From the NCBI RefSeq assembly GCF_900103585.1, contig NZ_FNHV01000005.1, positions 493,502 through 557,501 on the forward strand: a DNA stretch of 64,000 nt. Direction: 5' to 3'. Positions 44,127 through 52,479 of this stretch are shown here, one piece after another. The translations under genes and the position numbers were made by a program. Within the stretch, counting starts at the first letter, position 1. Each line of letters opens with the position of its first letter. The stretch comes from Streptomyces sp. cf386. Lineage in GTDB: Bacteria; Actinomycetota; Actinomycetes; Streptomycetales; Streptomycetaceae. Under the pieces are notes generated by a model. The model saw nothing but the letters and a program-made list of their open reading frames with translations. It did no database searches and was not told the origin of the DNA.

Positions 44127-45401
44127 TCAGGCATGTGCCGCCGGGGCGAGCAGTTCGGGCCGTAGTGCGGTGGCGATACGGTGCAGGGAGTCCTCGGCGC
44201 CGAAGCTGCCGGGGCGGGTGACGACGCTGCGGCCGTCGGGGGTACGGGAGTGGACGGCGCCGTGGTGGATCTCGCCGAGGGGCACCAACTCCCGTATGGC
44301 CAGGGCGTCCAGGGTGGCTCGCGCCGTCTCGCCGCCGGTCAGGACGAGGTCGGGGCGGCCGGGATGCTGGACGGCGAGCGCGGCCAGCGCCGCGCTGAGG
44401 ACACGGCCGGTGCGGGGACGCAGGCCCGCCGAACCGTCGATGGAGAGCACGGTCGGAGCGGTCCCGATGTCGGCGGGCAGTCGTGCCGTGCCCGCCGCCA
44501 ACTCGTCCGGATCCACGGTCACATGGTGCGCGCCGAGCGCGGTGAGTTGCGCGATCTGCGCAACCGCGACGGGCTCCGCGGTCCCGATGACGAAGAGCAG
44601 CGGGGCGGTTTTCGGGGCGGGCGGGGGCAGCGCATGGGCGTCGGAGGCGGAGGTCCGCGCGAGCGCGCGCCCGAGTGCGGCTGCCAAGCCGCCACTGCCG
44701 AGGAGCCGGAAGCGGGGACCCAGTCGCAGCGTGGCGGCGGCGATGGCCGCCAGGTCGGCGTCGGTCTCGGCGTCCGGCGCCGGGTGCGCTCCGGCTGCGG
44801 CGATCCGTCGGAACTCGGCGTCGAGGGCGCCTCGTTCGGACCGGACGACGTCGAGGGGGACGGTTCGCACCGCCATACCCGTCAACGCCTCGGGGATCGA
44901 GCGCGGGGCGGTGGCCCCCTCGGCGCGCCAGCCGTCCGTGCCGTGCAGGGGAACGCCGTCCAGGTGCACGACACCCCCAACCACCGTGCGCCGGGCCGCG
45001 GGCAGCGCGGGTGCGATGACCACGGCGTCTGCGCCCTCGGCGTAGGCGGCGGTCTCCGCGGCGAGGTTGCCGCGCAGCTGCGAGTCCACCTTCTTGAAGA
45101 GCAGCCGGGCCGGGCCGCCCCGCGCCGCACCCAGTGCCGCGCGTACGGCATCCGCCGCCTCGTCGGGCAGCAGGTGGCGCGTGTCCAGGTCCACGACGAG
45201 GTCGCGGGGGACCGCCGCACCATCGGCCACCGCTCGGGCGGTGAGCGACAGGCGGACCGCCCCGCCGAGCGCGCAGGCGACCTCGGCGGCGCCCGACAGG
45301 TCGTCTGCGAGCGCGAGAACGGCCGGCACCCGGGACGACCCGGATGGCTCGGGCACGTACGCGGAAGTGCTTACGCACAAGAGTGGGGGCGGCGAAGCCA
45401 C
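44127..45401 (-). CDS. Four-carbon acid-sugar kinase family protein (DUF1537)
   Basis: 424-residue kinase of the DUF1537 family, which phosphorylates tetronates such as D-threonate, L-threonate or D-erythronate at O4. N-terminal substrate domain: VLALADDLSGAAEVACALGG, LVVDLDTRHLLPDEA and LFKKVDSQLRGNL. C-terminal nucleotide domain: LLFVIGTAEPVAVAQIAQL, DLVLTGGETARATLDAL and the Gly-rich end PDGRSVVTRPGSFGAEDSL. I choose GTG 45401, which has AAGGAGG nine bases upstream. First gene of the leftward unit; with PdxA it makes a minimal tetronate-to-dihydroxyacetone-phosphate route. Exact stereochemistry of the substrate is not predictable. Confidence 0.87.
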   Translation of the reverse strand: MASPPPLLCVSTSAYVPEPSGSSRVPAVLALADDLSGAAEVACALGGAVRLSLTARAVADGAAVPRDLVVDLDTRHLLPDEAADAVRAALGAARGGPARLLFKKVDSQLRGNLAAETAAYAEGADAVVIAPALPAARRTVVGGVVHLDGVPLHGTDGWRAEGATAPRSIPEALTGMAVRTVPLDVVRSERGALDAEFRRIAAAGAHPAPDAETDADLAAIAAATLRLGPRFRLLGSGGLAAALGRALARTSASDAHALPPPAPKTAPLLFVIGTAEPVAVAQIAQLTALGAHHVTVDPDELAAGTARLPADIGTAPTVLSIDGSAGLRPRTGRVLSAALAALAVQHPGRPDLVLTGGETARATLDALAIRELVPLGEIHHGAVHSRTPDGRSVVTRPGSFGAEDSLHRIATALRPELLAPAAHA

Positions 45402-45716
45402 AGGATCGAACCTCCTTGAGAGCGCCCGGCATGGGCGACCCCGCTCGGATGATGACACACATTGCGCGATTCACGCGAGACCACTTGCGCGTTTCGCGCA
45501 GCCATGCGAGCGTTCCTCATGGCGCCGACGCCTGTCACCCGTGGACGGCGACGCCACCTGCGCATGCGGCGCACCATGCGCACCAGCGACGCACATCAGG
45601 CGTCCGGCCCGCCGTCCGGCACCACCGGAGATGCGCACATCGCACACGACATCGCATCGCTGGCGCCGCTCGCACCACTGGCACCGCTCGCATCACCCGC
45701 CCCGGAAGGAAACGCC
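45402..45716. promoter_or_regulatory. Divergent control region with repeated TGCGC elements (candidate DeoR operators)
   Basis: 315 bp without a convincing gene. The clearest element is the palindrome TGCGCGTTTCGCGCA (45486-45500); a related TGCGCGATTCACGCGA lies at 45463-45478. Further TGCGCA and GCGCA words recur between about 45555 and 45640. Near 45660-45695 a nine-base-periodic stretch (CTCGCACCACTGGCACCG) occurs. An open frame from 45462 into the aldo/keto reductase exists, but its N-terminus is low-complexity and the reductase has a good start at 45717. Promoters for both operons must lie here. Confidence 0.55.
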
Positions 45717-46697
45717 GTGACCGTCGGCATCGATATCCCGCACGTCCCCGTCCCGCTGTCCCGTCTCGTCCTCGGCACGATGACCTTCGGCGACACCGTG
45801 GACCGTACGACGGCCGCGTCGATGCTGGACGCAGCGCTCGACGCGGGCATCACCGGCGTGGACACCGCCAACGGCTACGCGGGCGGCGAGAGCGAGCGCA
45901 TCCTCGCCGAGCTGCTGCCCGGGCGCCGGGACCGGATCGTGCTCGCCACCAAGGCCGGCATCCCGCACCCCGACCAGGGCGACCACGCGCCGCTCTCCCC
46001 CGAGGGCCTGCGCGCCGCGCTCGACGGCAGCCTGAAGCGTCTCGGGACCGACCACGTCGACCTCTTCTATCTGCACCAGCCGGACCGCGCGACGCCGACG
46101 GCCGAGACCCTGGCGACCGTCGCCGAGTTCGTGCGGGAGGGCAAGGTCCTCGCTCTCGGTGTCTCCAACTTCGCCGCCTGGCAGATCGCCGAGCTCGGCC
46201 GCGTGGCCGACGAGGCCGGCGCGCCCCGACCGGTGATCGCCCAGCAGCTGCACAACCTGCTCGCGCGGCGCATCGAGGAGGAGTACGTCGAGTACGCCGC
46301 CGTCACCGGCCTGCGCACGATGGTCTACAACCCGCTCGGCGGCGGCCTGCTCACCGGCCGCCACACCTTCGAGCAGGCCCCGGACAGCGGCCGTTTCGGT
46401 GATTCCAAGCTGGCCGCGATGTACCGCGAGCGGTACTGGAACGAGGACCTGTTCCGCGCCGTCACCGACCTCACCCGCATCGCCTCCGACGCGGGCCTGC
46501 CTCTGACCGCCCTCGCCCTGCGCTGGCTGCTGTCCCGTCCCTCCACCGACGCGCTGCTGCTCGGCGGTTCGAAGGTCGACCACCTCAAGGCCAACATCGC
46601 CGCCGCTGCCGCGGGAGCGCTGTCCGCCGACGTGCTGGCCGCCTGCGACGAGGTGGGCGCCCGCCTGCGCGGTCCGATGCCCGCCTACAACCGCTGA
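45717..46697 (+). CDS. Aldo/keto reductase
   Basis: 326-residue NADP-dependent TIM-barrel oxidoreductase. The catalytic tetrad is visible: Asp and Tyr in GVDTANGYAGGESE, Lys in IVLATKAG and His in LFYLHQPDRA. Start GTG 45717 follows GGAAGGA. The C-terminus has LLLGGSKVDHLKANIAA, the usual cofactor loop. In this locus it probably interconverts an aldose or lactone-type sugar with its alcohol or acid form, feeding the acid-sugar steps. First gene of the rightward unit, 31 bp before the HpcH aldolase. Confidence 0.9.
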   Translation: MTVGIDIPHVPVPLSRLVLGTMTFGDTVDRTTAASMLDAALDAGITGVDTANGYAGGESERILAELLPGRRDRIVLATKAGIPHPDQGDHAPLSPEGLRAALDGSLKRLGTDHVDLFYLHQPDRATPTAETLATVAEFVREGKVLALGVSNFAAWQIAELGRVADEAGAPRPVIAQQLHNLLARRIEEEYVEYAAVTGLRTMVYNPLGGGLLTGRHTFEQAPDSGRFGDSKLAAMYRERYWNEDLFRAVTDLTRIASDAGLPLTALALRWLLSRPSTDALLLGGSKVDHLKANIAAAAAGALSADVLAACDEVGARLRGPMPAYNR

Positions 46698-46728
46698 CCG
46701 CCCCACCCCCTCTGTTACGGAGACATTC

Positions 46729-47514
46729 ATGGCAACCGGCCGCACATCAGCCGAGTTCACCGCCGCCCTGCGCGCCCGGGAGCGGCTCATCGGCTACTGG
46801 TCCCTGCTCGACTCCCCGATCGCCGCCGAGCGCCTCGCCCGCATCGGCTACGACTACCTCGCCTTCGACGCTCAGCACGGACTCTTCGGCTACCAAGGCA
46901 TGCTGAACAACCTCCTGGCCACCGACACCAAGGGCAGCACCGCCGTCGGCATGGTGCGCGTGGAGGCCAACGACCTCACCTACATCGGCAAGGCACTGGA
47001 CGCGGGCGCGACCGCCGTCATCGTCCCGCTGATCGACAACGCGCAGGACGCCGCGGACGCCGTCGCCGCCGTCCGCTACCCTCCGCTGGGCCGCCGCTCG
47101 TACGGGCCGATGCGCGCCCAGCTCCGGATCGGCCCGAACCCGGCCGACACCCACGAGCAGACCGCCGTCCTCGCGATGATCGAGACGGCCGACGGTCTCG
47201 CCAACGTGGAGGCGATCTGCGCGACGCCCGGCCTCGACGGCATCTACGTCGGCCCGTCCGACCTGCGCCTGGCGATCGGCGGCGCGACGTCCACCGACCC
47301 GTCCGTGCAGGAGGAGTTCGAGCAGGCTCTGGCCCGCATCAGCAAGGCGGCCGAGGCGGCGGGCATCGCGGCGGGCATCCACAACGCCGACGGCGCGAGC
47401 GCCGCCCGCCGCCTCGCCGAGGGCTTCACGTTCGCCTCGGTCGCGGCCGACGTCGTCCACCTCCAGCAGATCGCCACGTCCCACCTCGAAGCGGCGCGCG
47501 GCGGAGCGCGCTGA
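46729..47514 (+). CDS. HpcH/HpaI-type class II aldolase
   Basis: 261-residue metal-dependent aldolase of the HpcH/HpaI/GarL group, which cleave 2-keto-3-deoxy- or hydroxy-acids to pyruvate-type products and an aldehyde. Metal and base residues: Asp/His in LAFDAQHGLFGY, Arg in VGMVRVEAND, Glu in LAMIETADGLANVEAI, Asp in YVGPSDLRLAIGG. All are present. The stop and the next ATG overlap by one base. The acid-sugar context suggests a second branch of catabolism alongside the kinase/PdxA route. Confidence 0.9.
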   Translation: MATGRTSAEFTAALRARERLIGYWSLLDSPIAAERLARIGYDYLAFDAQHGLFGYQGMLNNLLATDTKGSTAVGMVRVEANDLTYIGKALDAGATAVIVPLIDNAQDAADAVAAVRYPPLGRRSYGPMRAQLRIGPNPADTHEQTAVLAMIETADGLANVEAICATPGLDGIYVGPSDLRLAIGGATSTDPSVQEEFEQALARISKAAEAAGIAAGIHNADGASAARRLAEGFTFASVAADVVHLQQIATSHLEAARGGAR

Positions 47515-48467
47515 TGCCGACCACGCTCATCACGACGCCCACCTTCGCTCGGCATTCGGCGCGCCCCTGGCAGATCCTCGAGGAGGCTGGGGCGGGACCG
47601 CTCCGCCCCCGCGCCGACGCGGCCCTGCCCACCGCCGAACTCCTCGCCCACGCCATCGAGGCGGACGCCCTCATCGTCGGCATGGACCCCATCACCGCCG
47701 AGGTGCTGGACGCCGCTCCCCGCCTCAAGGTGATCGCCAAGCACGGCGTCGGCGTGGACACCATCGACGTGGCCGCCGCCCACGCGCGCGGCATACCCGT
47801 CGTGTGCGCACCCGGCAGCAACTCCCGTGCGGTGGCCGAGTACAGCTTCGGTCTGCTCCTGTCGGCGGCGCGTTCCCTCACCGCCTCGCACACCGCGGTG
47901 GAGTCGGGCGGCTGGCCGAAGCTGTTCGGCCCCGAACTGCACGGCAGGACGCTCGGCATCGTCGGCTTCGGCCGCATCGGCCGTCTGCTAGCCGGCTACG
48001 CCCACGCCTTCGGGATGCGCGTACTCGCCCACGACCCGTACGTCCCCGGCGACGACGTCCGTGCGCACGGCGCCGAACCGGCCGCCCTCGACGACCTGTT
48101 GGCCCGCGCCGATGCCGTCAGCCTGCACTCCCCGCCCGACCCGTCCGGCACGCCGTTGCTGGACCGCGCCCGCCTCGCGGCGATGCGGCCGGGCGCGATC
48201 CTGGTCAACGCGGCGCGCGGCGGCCTCATCGACGAGAGCGCGCTCGCCGCCCTGCTGCACTCCGGGCAGCTCGGGGCCGCGGCCCTCGACGCCTTCAGCA
48301 CCGAGCCCCTGCCCGCCGACCACCCCTTGCGCGAGGCGCCCCGCACCCTCCTCACCTCGCACATGGCCGCCTGCACTCCGGAGGCCAATCAGGCCATGGG
48401 CGCCATGGTGGCCGAGGACGTGGTGCGCGTACTGGCAGGCGAGACGCCCCACCACCAGGCCCGCTGA
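47514..48467 (+). CDS. D-2-hydroxyacid dehydrogenase (phosphoglycerate dehydrogenase-like)
   Basis: 317-residue NAD-dependent dehydrogenase. N-terminal substrate domain has LKVIAKHGVGVDTIDVAAAH; the Rossmann fold GIVGFGRIGRLLAGYAHAFG lies about 145-165; the catalytic Arg is in VNAARGGLIDESAL, Glu in FSTEPLPADH and His in LLTSHMAACT. There is no ACT domain and length is short, so it is a catabolic hydroxyacid, glyoxylate or hydroxypyruvate reductase rather than a serine-synthesis enzyme. It could oxidise a tetronate or reduce the aldolase product. It overlaps the aldolase stop. Confidence 0.9.
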   Translation: MPTTLITTPTFARHSARPWQILEEAGAGPLRPRADAALPTAELLAHAIEADALIVGMDPITAEVLDAAPRLKVIAKHGVGVDTIDVAAAHARGIPVVCAPGSNSRAVAEYSFGLLLSAARSLTASHTAVESGGWPKLFGPELHGRTLGIVGFGRIGRLLAGYAHAFGMRVLAHDPYVPGDDVRAHGAEPAALDDLLARADAVSLHSPPDPSGTPLLDRARLAAMRPGAILVNAARGGLIDESALAALLHSGQLGAAALDAFSTEPLPADHPLREAPRTLLTSHMAACTPEANQAMGAMVAEDVVRVLAGETPHHQAR

Positions 48468-48596
48468 GCCCCGTCACCTTCAGGGCCGGCCGCCCCCGAA
48501 CGCCCCCACGCACGCGCCCGGCACCACGACTCACCCCCCACCCGTCCCCATACCGGATACCGGCGACGACGCCGGAAGATCCCCCTAGGACCTGAC

Positions 48597-50027
48597 ATGG
48601 CCATCACGTCGACCGACGGCGCCGCCGCGGCGCCGACACCCGCGCAGCCCGACCCGTACGCGCTGCGTGCCGAAGACGCCCGCCCGGCCCCCGACTCCTT
48701 CCGTGGCCGCCTGCGCCACCTCGGCCCCGGGCTCATCCTGTCCGCCGCGGTGGTCGGCTCCGGTGAACTGATCACCACCACCGCGCTCGGCGCGAAGGCG
48801 GGCTTCGCCCTGCTGTGGCTCGTGATCATCTCGACCGCGGTCAAGGTCTGGGTGCAGATGGAGCTGGCCCGCTGGACCATCCTCAACGGCCGCCCCGCGC
48901 TGGACGGCTTCCGCGATGTCGGACCCCGCATCGGCCGCCTGAGCTGGATCAACTGGCTCTGGATCGGCATGGACTTCGCGAAGATGTTCCAGCGCGGCGG
49001 CATCATCGGCGGTACCGCGGCCGCCTGTTCCATCCTCTTCCCGATCCACGGCGGGTCGCTGAGCACCGCGTCCCTCACGATCTGGGCCGTGATCGTCACC
49101 GCCGCCGCCATCCTCATCCTCCAGACGGGCAAGTACCACGTCGTCGAGCGCGTCGAGGTCATCGGCATCACGCTCAAGACGGTGATCACCGTCGGCCTGG
49201 CACTCGCCCTGCCGCTCACCGCCTTCGGGTACGGCACCGAGCAGTTCGTCGACGGGCTCAGCTTCCAGATCCCGGCCGGCACGGTCGGCATCGCCCTCGC
49301 CATGTTCGGCATCACCGGCGTCGGAGCCGACGAGATGACGACGTACACCTACTGGTGTCTGGAAAAGGGCTACGCCCGCTGGACCGGCCCCGACGACGGG
49401 ACCGAGCAGCGCGCCCGGCGCGCCGAGGGCTGGCTCAAGGTCATGCGGCTCGATGTGGGCGTGTCCTGGATCGTGTGCACCCTCTGCACCCTGTCGTTCT
49501 ACGTGATCGGCGCCTCCGTGCTGCATCCGCAGGGTCTGGTGCCCGAGGGCAACGACATGATCACCACGCTGTCGCACAGCTACACCGACACGCTCGGCCC
49601 CTGGGCCGAGTACCTCTTCCTGGCCGGCGCGATCTCCGTGCTCTTCTCGGTCACCGTCGCCTCGTCGGCCAGCGTCCCGCGGCTGTGGACCAACACCCTC
49701 GGTCTGCTCGGCGTGATCGACTGGAAGGACATGCGCGTCCGCACCCGCACCATCCGGATCCTCACCTGGTGCCTGCCCCCGGTGTGGATGTCCTTCTTCC
49801 TGTGGGTCCAGTCCCCGGTCCTGATGGTGCAGATCGGCGGCATCGGCGGCGGCATCTTCCTCCTCGCCGTCGTGATCGCGGTCTGGCGCCTGCGCTACAC
49901 CGGCGTCCCGCCCCGTTTCCGCGCCAACCCCTGGCTCACCGCCGCCCTCGTCATCAGCAGCGCGGCGATCCTCTTCCTCGGGGTGTACGGAGTGCTCAAC
50001 ACCCTGGGCCTCACGCCGGGCAGCTGA
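48597..50027 (+). CDS. Nramp-fold transporter lacking the canonical metal-binding motifs
   Basis: 476-residue membrane protein with about 11 transmembrane segments in the LeuT-like Nramp fold. In classical Nramp, helix 1 has DPGN and helix 6 has MPH, which bind Mn/Fe. Here the same places read GPGLILSAAVVGSGELITT (Gly-Ser-Gly-Glu) and GITGVGADEMTTYTY, so the Asp, Asn and Met ligands are all absent. It is therefore unlikely to carry Mn2+ or Fe2+ conventionally. It follows the hydroxyacid dehydrogenase by 129 bp at the end of the acid-sugar operon, and a role in acid-sugar uptake is my inference. The ATG at 48597 has a weak CTAGGA site. Confidence 0.85.
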   Translation: MAITSTDGAAAAPTPAQPDPYALRAEDARPAPDSFRGRLRHLGPGLILSAAVVGSGELITTTALGAKAGFALLWLVIISTAVKVWVQMELARWTILNGRPALDGFRDVGPRIGRLSWINWLWIGMDFAKMFQRGGIIGGTAAACSILFPIHGGSLSTASLTIWAVIVTAAAILILQTGKYHVVERVEVIGITLKTVITVGLALALPLTAFGYGTEQFVDGLSFQIPAGTVGIALAMFGITGVGADEMTTYTYWCLEKGYARWTGPDDGTEQRARRAEGWLKVMRLDVGVSWIVCTLCTLSFYVIGASVLHPQGLVPEGNDMITTLSHSYTDTLGPWAEYLFLAGAISVLFSVTVASSASVPRLWTNTLGLLGVIDWKDMRVRTRTIRILTWCLPPVWMSFFLWVQSPVLMVQIGGIGGGIFLLAVVIAVWRLRYTGVPPRFRANPWLTAALVISSAAILFLGVYGVLNTLGLTPGS

Positions 50028-50095
50028 GCCGGCACGCCACCTCGGCCGGCCCAGTCGGCATGAGCGTGATCCTGAGGTGTGGTGAAGTGGGGATC

Positions 50096-50818
50096 ATGAC
50101 GACGAGTGACGCGATCGTGGTGCCGGAGCTGTACATCGGCTACCCCGAGGTGGCCTTCGGCGGCTACGTCGCGGGCGTGTTGGCGGAGAGGTCCGGGGCG
50201 CGGACGGTGCGGGTGGACTTCCGTGGGCCGGTGCCGGTCGAGGTGCCCGTGCGGATCGCCGAAACGGCGGACGGTGGCGTGGAGTTGGGCGACGCCGAAC
50301 GACCCCTGGCCTCCGCGCGTCCCGCCGAGTTGCAGGTCGACCCGCCTGCCGCGCCCTCCTGGGACGACGCGGCCGCCGCGGCCGAAAGGTTCCGGGCTGC
50401 GCCGCCGTCGGGTGTGGTCGACTGCTTCGGCTGCGGCCTGCGCGCCGCTGACCGCGGTCTGCGCGTGTACTGCTCCCCGGTGCCGGGTCTCGACCTCGTC
50501 GCCTCGGCCTGGATCCCGTCGCACGCTTTCGCCGACCCTGACGGCCTGCTCCCCACCCACCTGGTCTGGGGCGCCCTGGACTGCCCGGGAAACTGGGCGG
50601 GCCGCTTCCTCGGCACCCAGCGCCCGGGTGCGGTCACCGCGTCTCTCACGGGCACGATTCTGCGGCCGGTCGCCGCGGGTGAGCCGTACATCGCATACGC
50701 GTGGCTGCTGTCGGAGTCCGGCCGCAAGCACACGATGGGCGCGGCGGTCGCCACGGCCGAAGGCGAACTGTGCGCCGTCTCCGAGGCGTTGTGGATTGAT
50801 CCCAGGCCGGCCCCCTGA
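50096..50818 (+). CDS. Hot-dog-fold thioesterase-like protein
   Basis: 240-residue soluble protein. It has an N-terminal half ending in a VVDCFGCGLRAADRGLRV segment and a second half with LPTHLVWGALDCPGNWAGRF. The Cys-Phe-x-Cys-Gly and W-ALDCPG patterns resemble a group of double hot-dog acyl-CoA thioesterase-like proteins (4HBT superfamily), but no catalytic Asp/Glu is certain. Start ATG 50096 is used; an in-frame ATG at 50060 would add 12 residues. It follows the transporter by 68 bp and could be co-transcribed, though a link to acid-sugar metabolism is not obvious. Confidence 0.65.
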   Translation: MTTSDAIVVPELYIGYPEVAFGGYVAGVLAERSGARTVRVDFRGPVPVEVPVRIAETADGGVELGDAERPLASARPAELQVDPPAAPSWDDAAAAAERFRAAPPSGVVDCFGCGLRAADRGLRVYCSPVPGLDLVASAWIPSHAFADPDGLLPTHLVWGALDCPGNWAGRFLGTQRPGAVTASLTGTILRPVAAGEPYIAYAWLLSESGRKHTMGAAVATAEGELCAVSEALWIDPRPAP

Positions 50819-50819
50819 G

Positions 50820-50851
50820 GAGCCCCGCCCCCTGAGTCGACTGCGGGGCTC
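50820..50851 (+). terminator. Terminator hairpin after the thioesterase-like gene
   Basis: GAGCCCCGC / GCGGGGCTC inverted repeat, 9-bp arms and 14-base loop, starting two bases after the stop codon. Confidence 0.75.
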
Positions 50852-50930
50852 GCCGTACGACGTGACCCTGCGTCAATCGTTGCTCACGCACGACTGGATG
50901 CGATGTGCGTCTCCCGGGCACCATACGCGC

Positions 50931-52349
50931 ATGACCGATGACTCCAGGGTTTCGCCGTCAGCTCCACCGGCGCCTCGCTCCAAGCGACGCAATGCCGTGC
51001 TGGCGCTGTACGACAGTCCCGTTCATCGGGACTGGGCGTTCTGGATGACCGTCGGCTGGGGGCTCCTGACAGCCGTCTCCATTCCCTCCGGCGATCAGCC
51101 CACCGAGTTGCCGGTATGGCTGGACACGCTTCTCGCCGTGCTGACGTTTGTCATCCTTTTCGGCGTCTTTCCCACCTGGCTCCGGTTGCTCGTCAGACGC
51201 TGGCTGGCGCGCAGGCGTGACCGCTCGCCCCACTCCTTTGCCGGGGCCCCGCCCGGTGCAGCTGATCGCGCCGCCGCTCCCTCCGCTCGTCGGCCCACTG
51301 CGCCGCCCGTGACAACGCCTCCGCAGCCACGTACTGAACCGGCACGACGCCGGCCTCCACCTCCCCGAACTCAGTCCCCGCACCAGCAACGGGAGGCTTC
51401 GGAACCCCAGCGGGTGCAGCAGAGCGTTCCGCTCGCCAAGGACGACACGAAGCCGCCTTCCACCTCCGCGGTATGGGTGGACGCCCGGAACAAGATGCCC
51501 CACCCCGTTGCCCGCGCCCTTCGCACGCTCCAGCAGGCGAATACCAGCAAGGAGCAGTACGAGGCGTTGCTCGATGCGGCTGAGATCCTCGCGATCAGCG
51601 TCAGCGTCACCGCGGCTGCTCTCCTGCGGGGGAAGAGCGGTGGCAGCGAAGGGAGCGAGGAGAGCGGCCGGCGCAACCTCTCCACGCTCCGCAGCGCCCT
51701 CCTCGCCGGAGGGGGTGCGACGTTCGGGACCTGGACCAACTGGCTGGAAGCCCTCCGCCCGTTCGCCGCGAGCCACCCTGATGTCGTTCCCGGGCTCCCG
51801 AACGCGCTGCGGGGCGACCTCCACACCACTGGGCTGGTCGACCACCTCAACGCCCTGCGCACGGAAAGGAATCGCGCCGCCCACGGCGACAGGCCCCAGA
51901 GTGCGGGCGAGTCCACCGTACGAGTGGCGGAGATCAGACCCCACCTCGAGCAGGCACTGATCAAGGCCGAGTTTCTGACGCGGTTACCGTGGCTGCTGAC
52001 CGTTTCCTGCTCTTACCGGCCGAGGTCGGACACGTTCGACGTTGTCGCACACCACGTGATGGGTGATCACCCGGATTTCGAGCGACGGGAGTTCACCTGG
52101 CCCGATCCCGTGGCCAACGACGTGTTCTACGTCTTGAGCGCCGAAGGCCCGGTCACGCTGTCCCCCTTCGTCGCCAGTCTGTTCTGCCCGCAATGCCGGC
52201 AGATGGAGGTCTGCTATTCCGCCCGGGCCGCCAAGAACACCGGGCCCGCGACCCTCAAGAGCTTCGCCCGAGGGCACACCGTCCACTCCCCCGACCTCGG
52301 CGACGAGATTCGCTCACTGCCCGACCACCGGCAGGGAACCGCACCGTGA
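50931..52349 (+). CDS. Membrane-anchored protein with HEPN-like RNxxxH motif, TTA codon
   Basis: 472-residue protein I do not recognise as a named family. Two hydrophobic helices near the N-terminus (about residues 35-55 and 65-90; LDTLLAVLTFVILFGVFPTW) are followed by a ~100-residue Pro/Arg/Ala/Gln-rich linker. An all-helical domain follows (about 180-350) containing LNALRTERNRAAHGDRP, where R313-N314-x3-H318 matches the HEPN ribonuclease signature. A C-terminal beta-rich part has a Cys pair C419-x2-C422. Codon 352 is TTA, which in Streptomyces needs the bldA tRNA, so translation is probably late or developmental. HEPN nucleases act in toxin, RNA-decay and phage-defence systems; activity here is hypothetical. 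Confidence 0.6.
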   Translation: MTDDSRVSPSAPPAPRSKRRNAVLALYDSPVHRDWAFWMTVGWGLLTAVSIPSGDQPTELPVWLDTLLAVLTFVILFGVFPTWLRLLVRRWLARRRDRSPHSFAGAPPGAADRAAAPSARRPTAPPVTTPPQPRTEPARRRPPPPRTQSPHQQREASEPQRVQQSVPLAKDDTKPPSTSAVWVDARNKMPHPVARALRTLQQANTSKEQYEALLDAAEILAISVSVTAAALLRGKSGGSEGSEESGRRNLSTLRSALLAGGGATFGTWTNWLEALRPFAASHPDVVPGLPNALRGDLHTTGLVDHLNALRTERNRAAHGDRPQSAGESTVRVAEIRPHLEQALIKAEFLTRLPWLLTVSCSYRPRSDTFDVVAHHVMGDHPDFERREFTWPDPVANDVFYVLSAEGPVTLSPFVASLFCPQCRQMEVCYSARAAKNTGPATLKSFARGHTVHSPDLGDEIRSLPDHRQGTAP

Positions 52350-52479
52350 AAGGGGTTGACCCGCAAAGATCCTGGCGCCGCGTTTCAGGGGGATTTGTCA
52401 CTTGAGCAACTAGACCTCTGCGGTTCGCTGGTTCACGGTGGTCCCTCCTGTCCGCCCATCCGACTGGAGGGACCCCGCG

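Noticed and set aside
45655..45700. CRISPR-like or tandem array from the periodic CTCGCACC stretch
   Set aside because: Only a short nine-base periodicity with imperfect units; no spacers and no cas genes in the window.
45462..45716. In-frame N-terminal extension of the aldo/keto reductase
   Set aside because: The extension is low-complexity, lies over palindromic regulatory sequence, and a well-placed GGAAGGA precedes the GTG at 45717.
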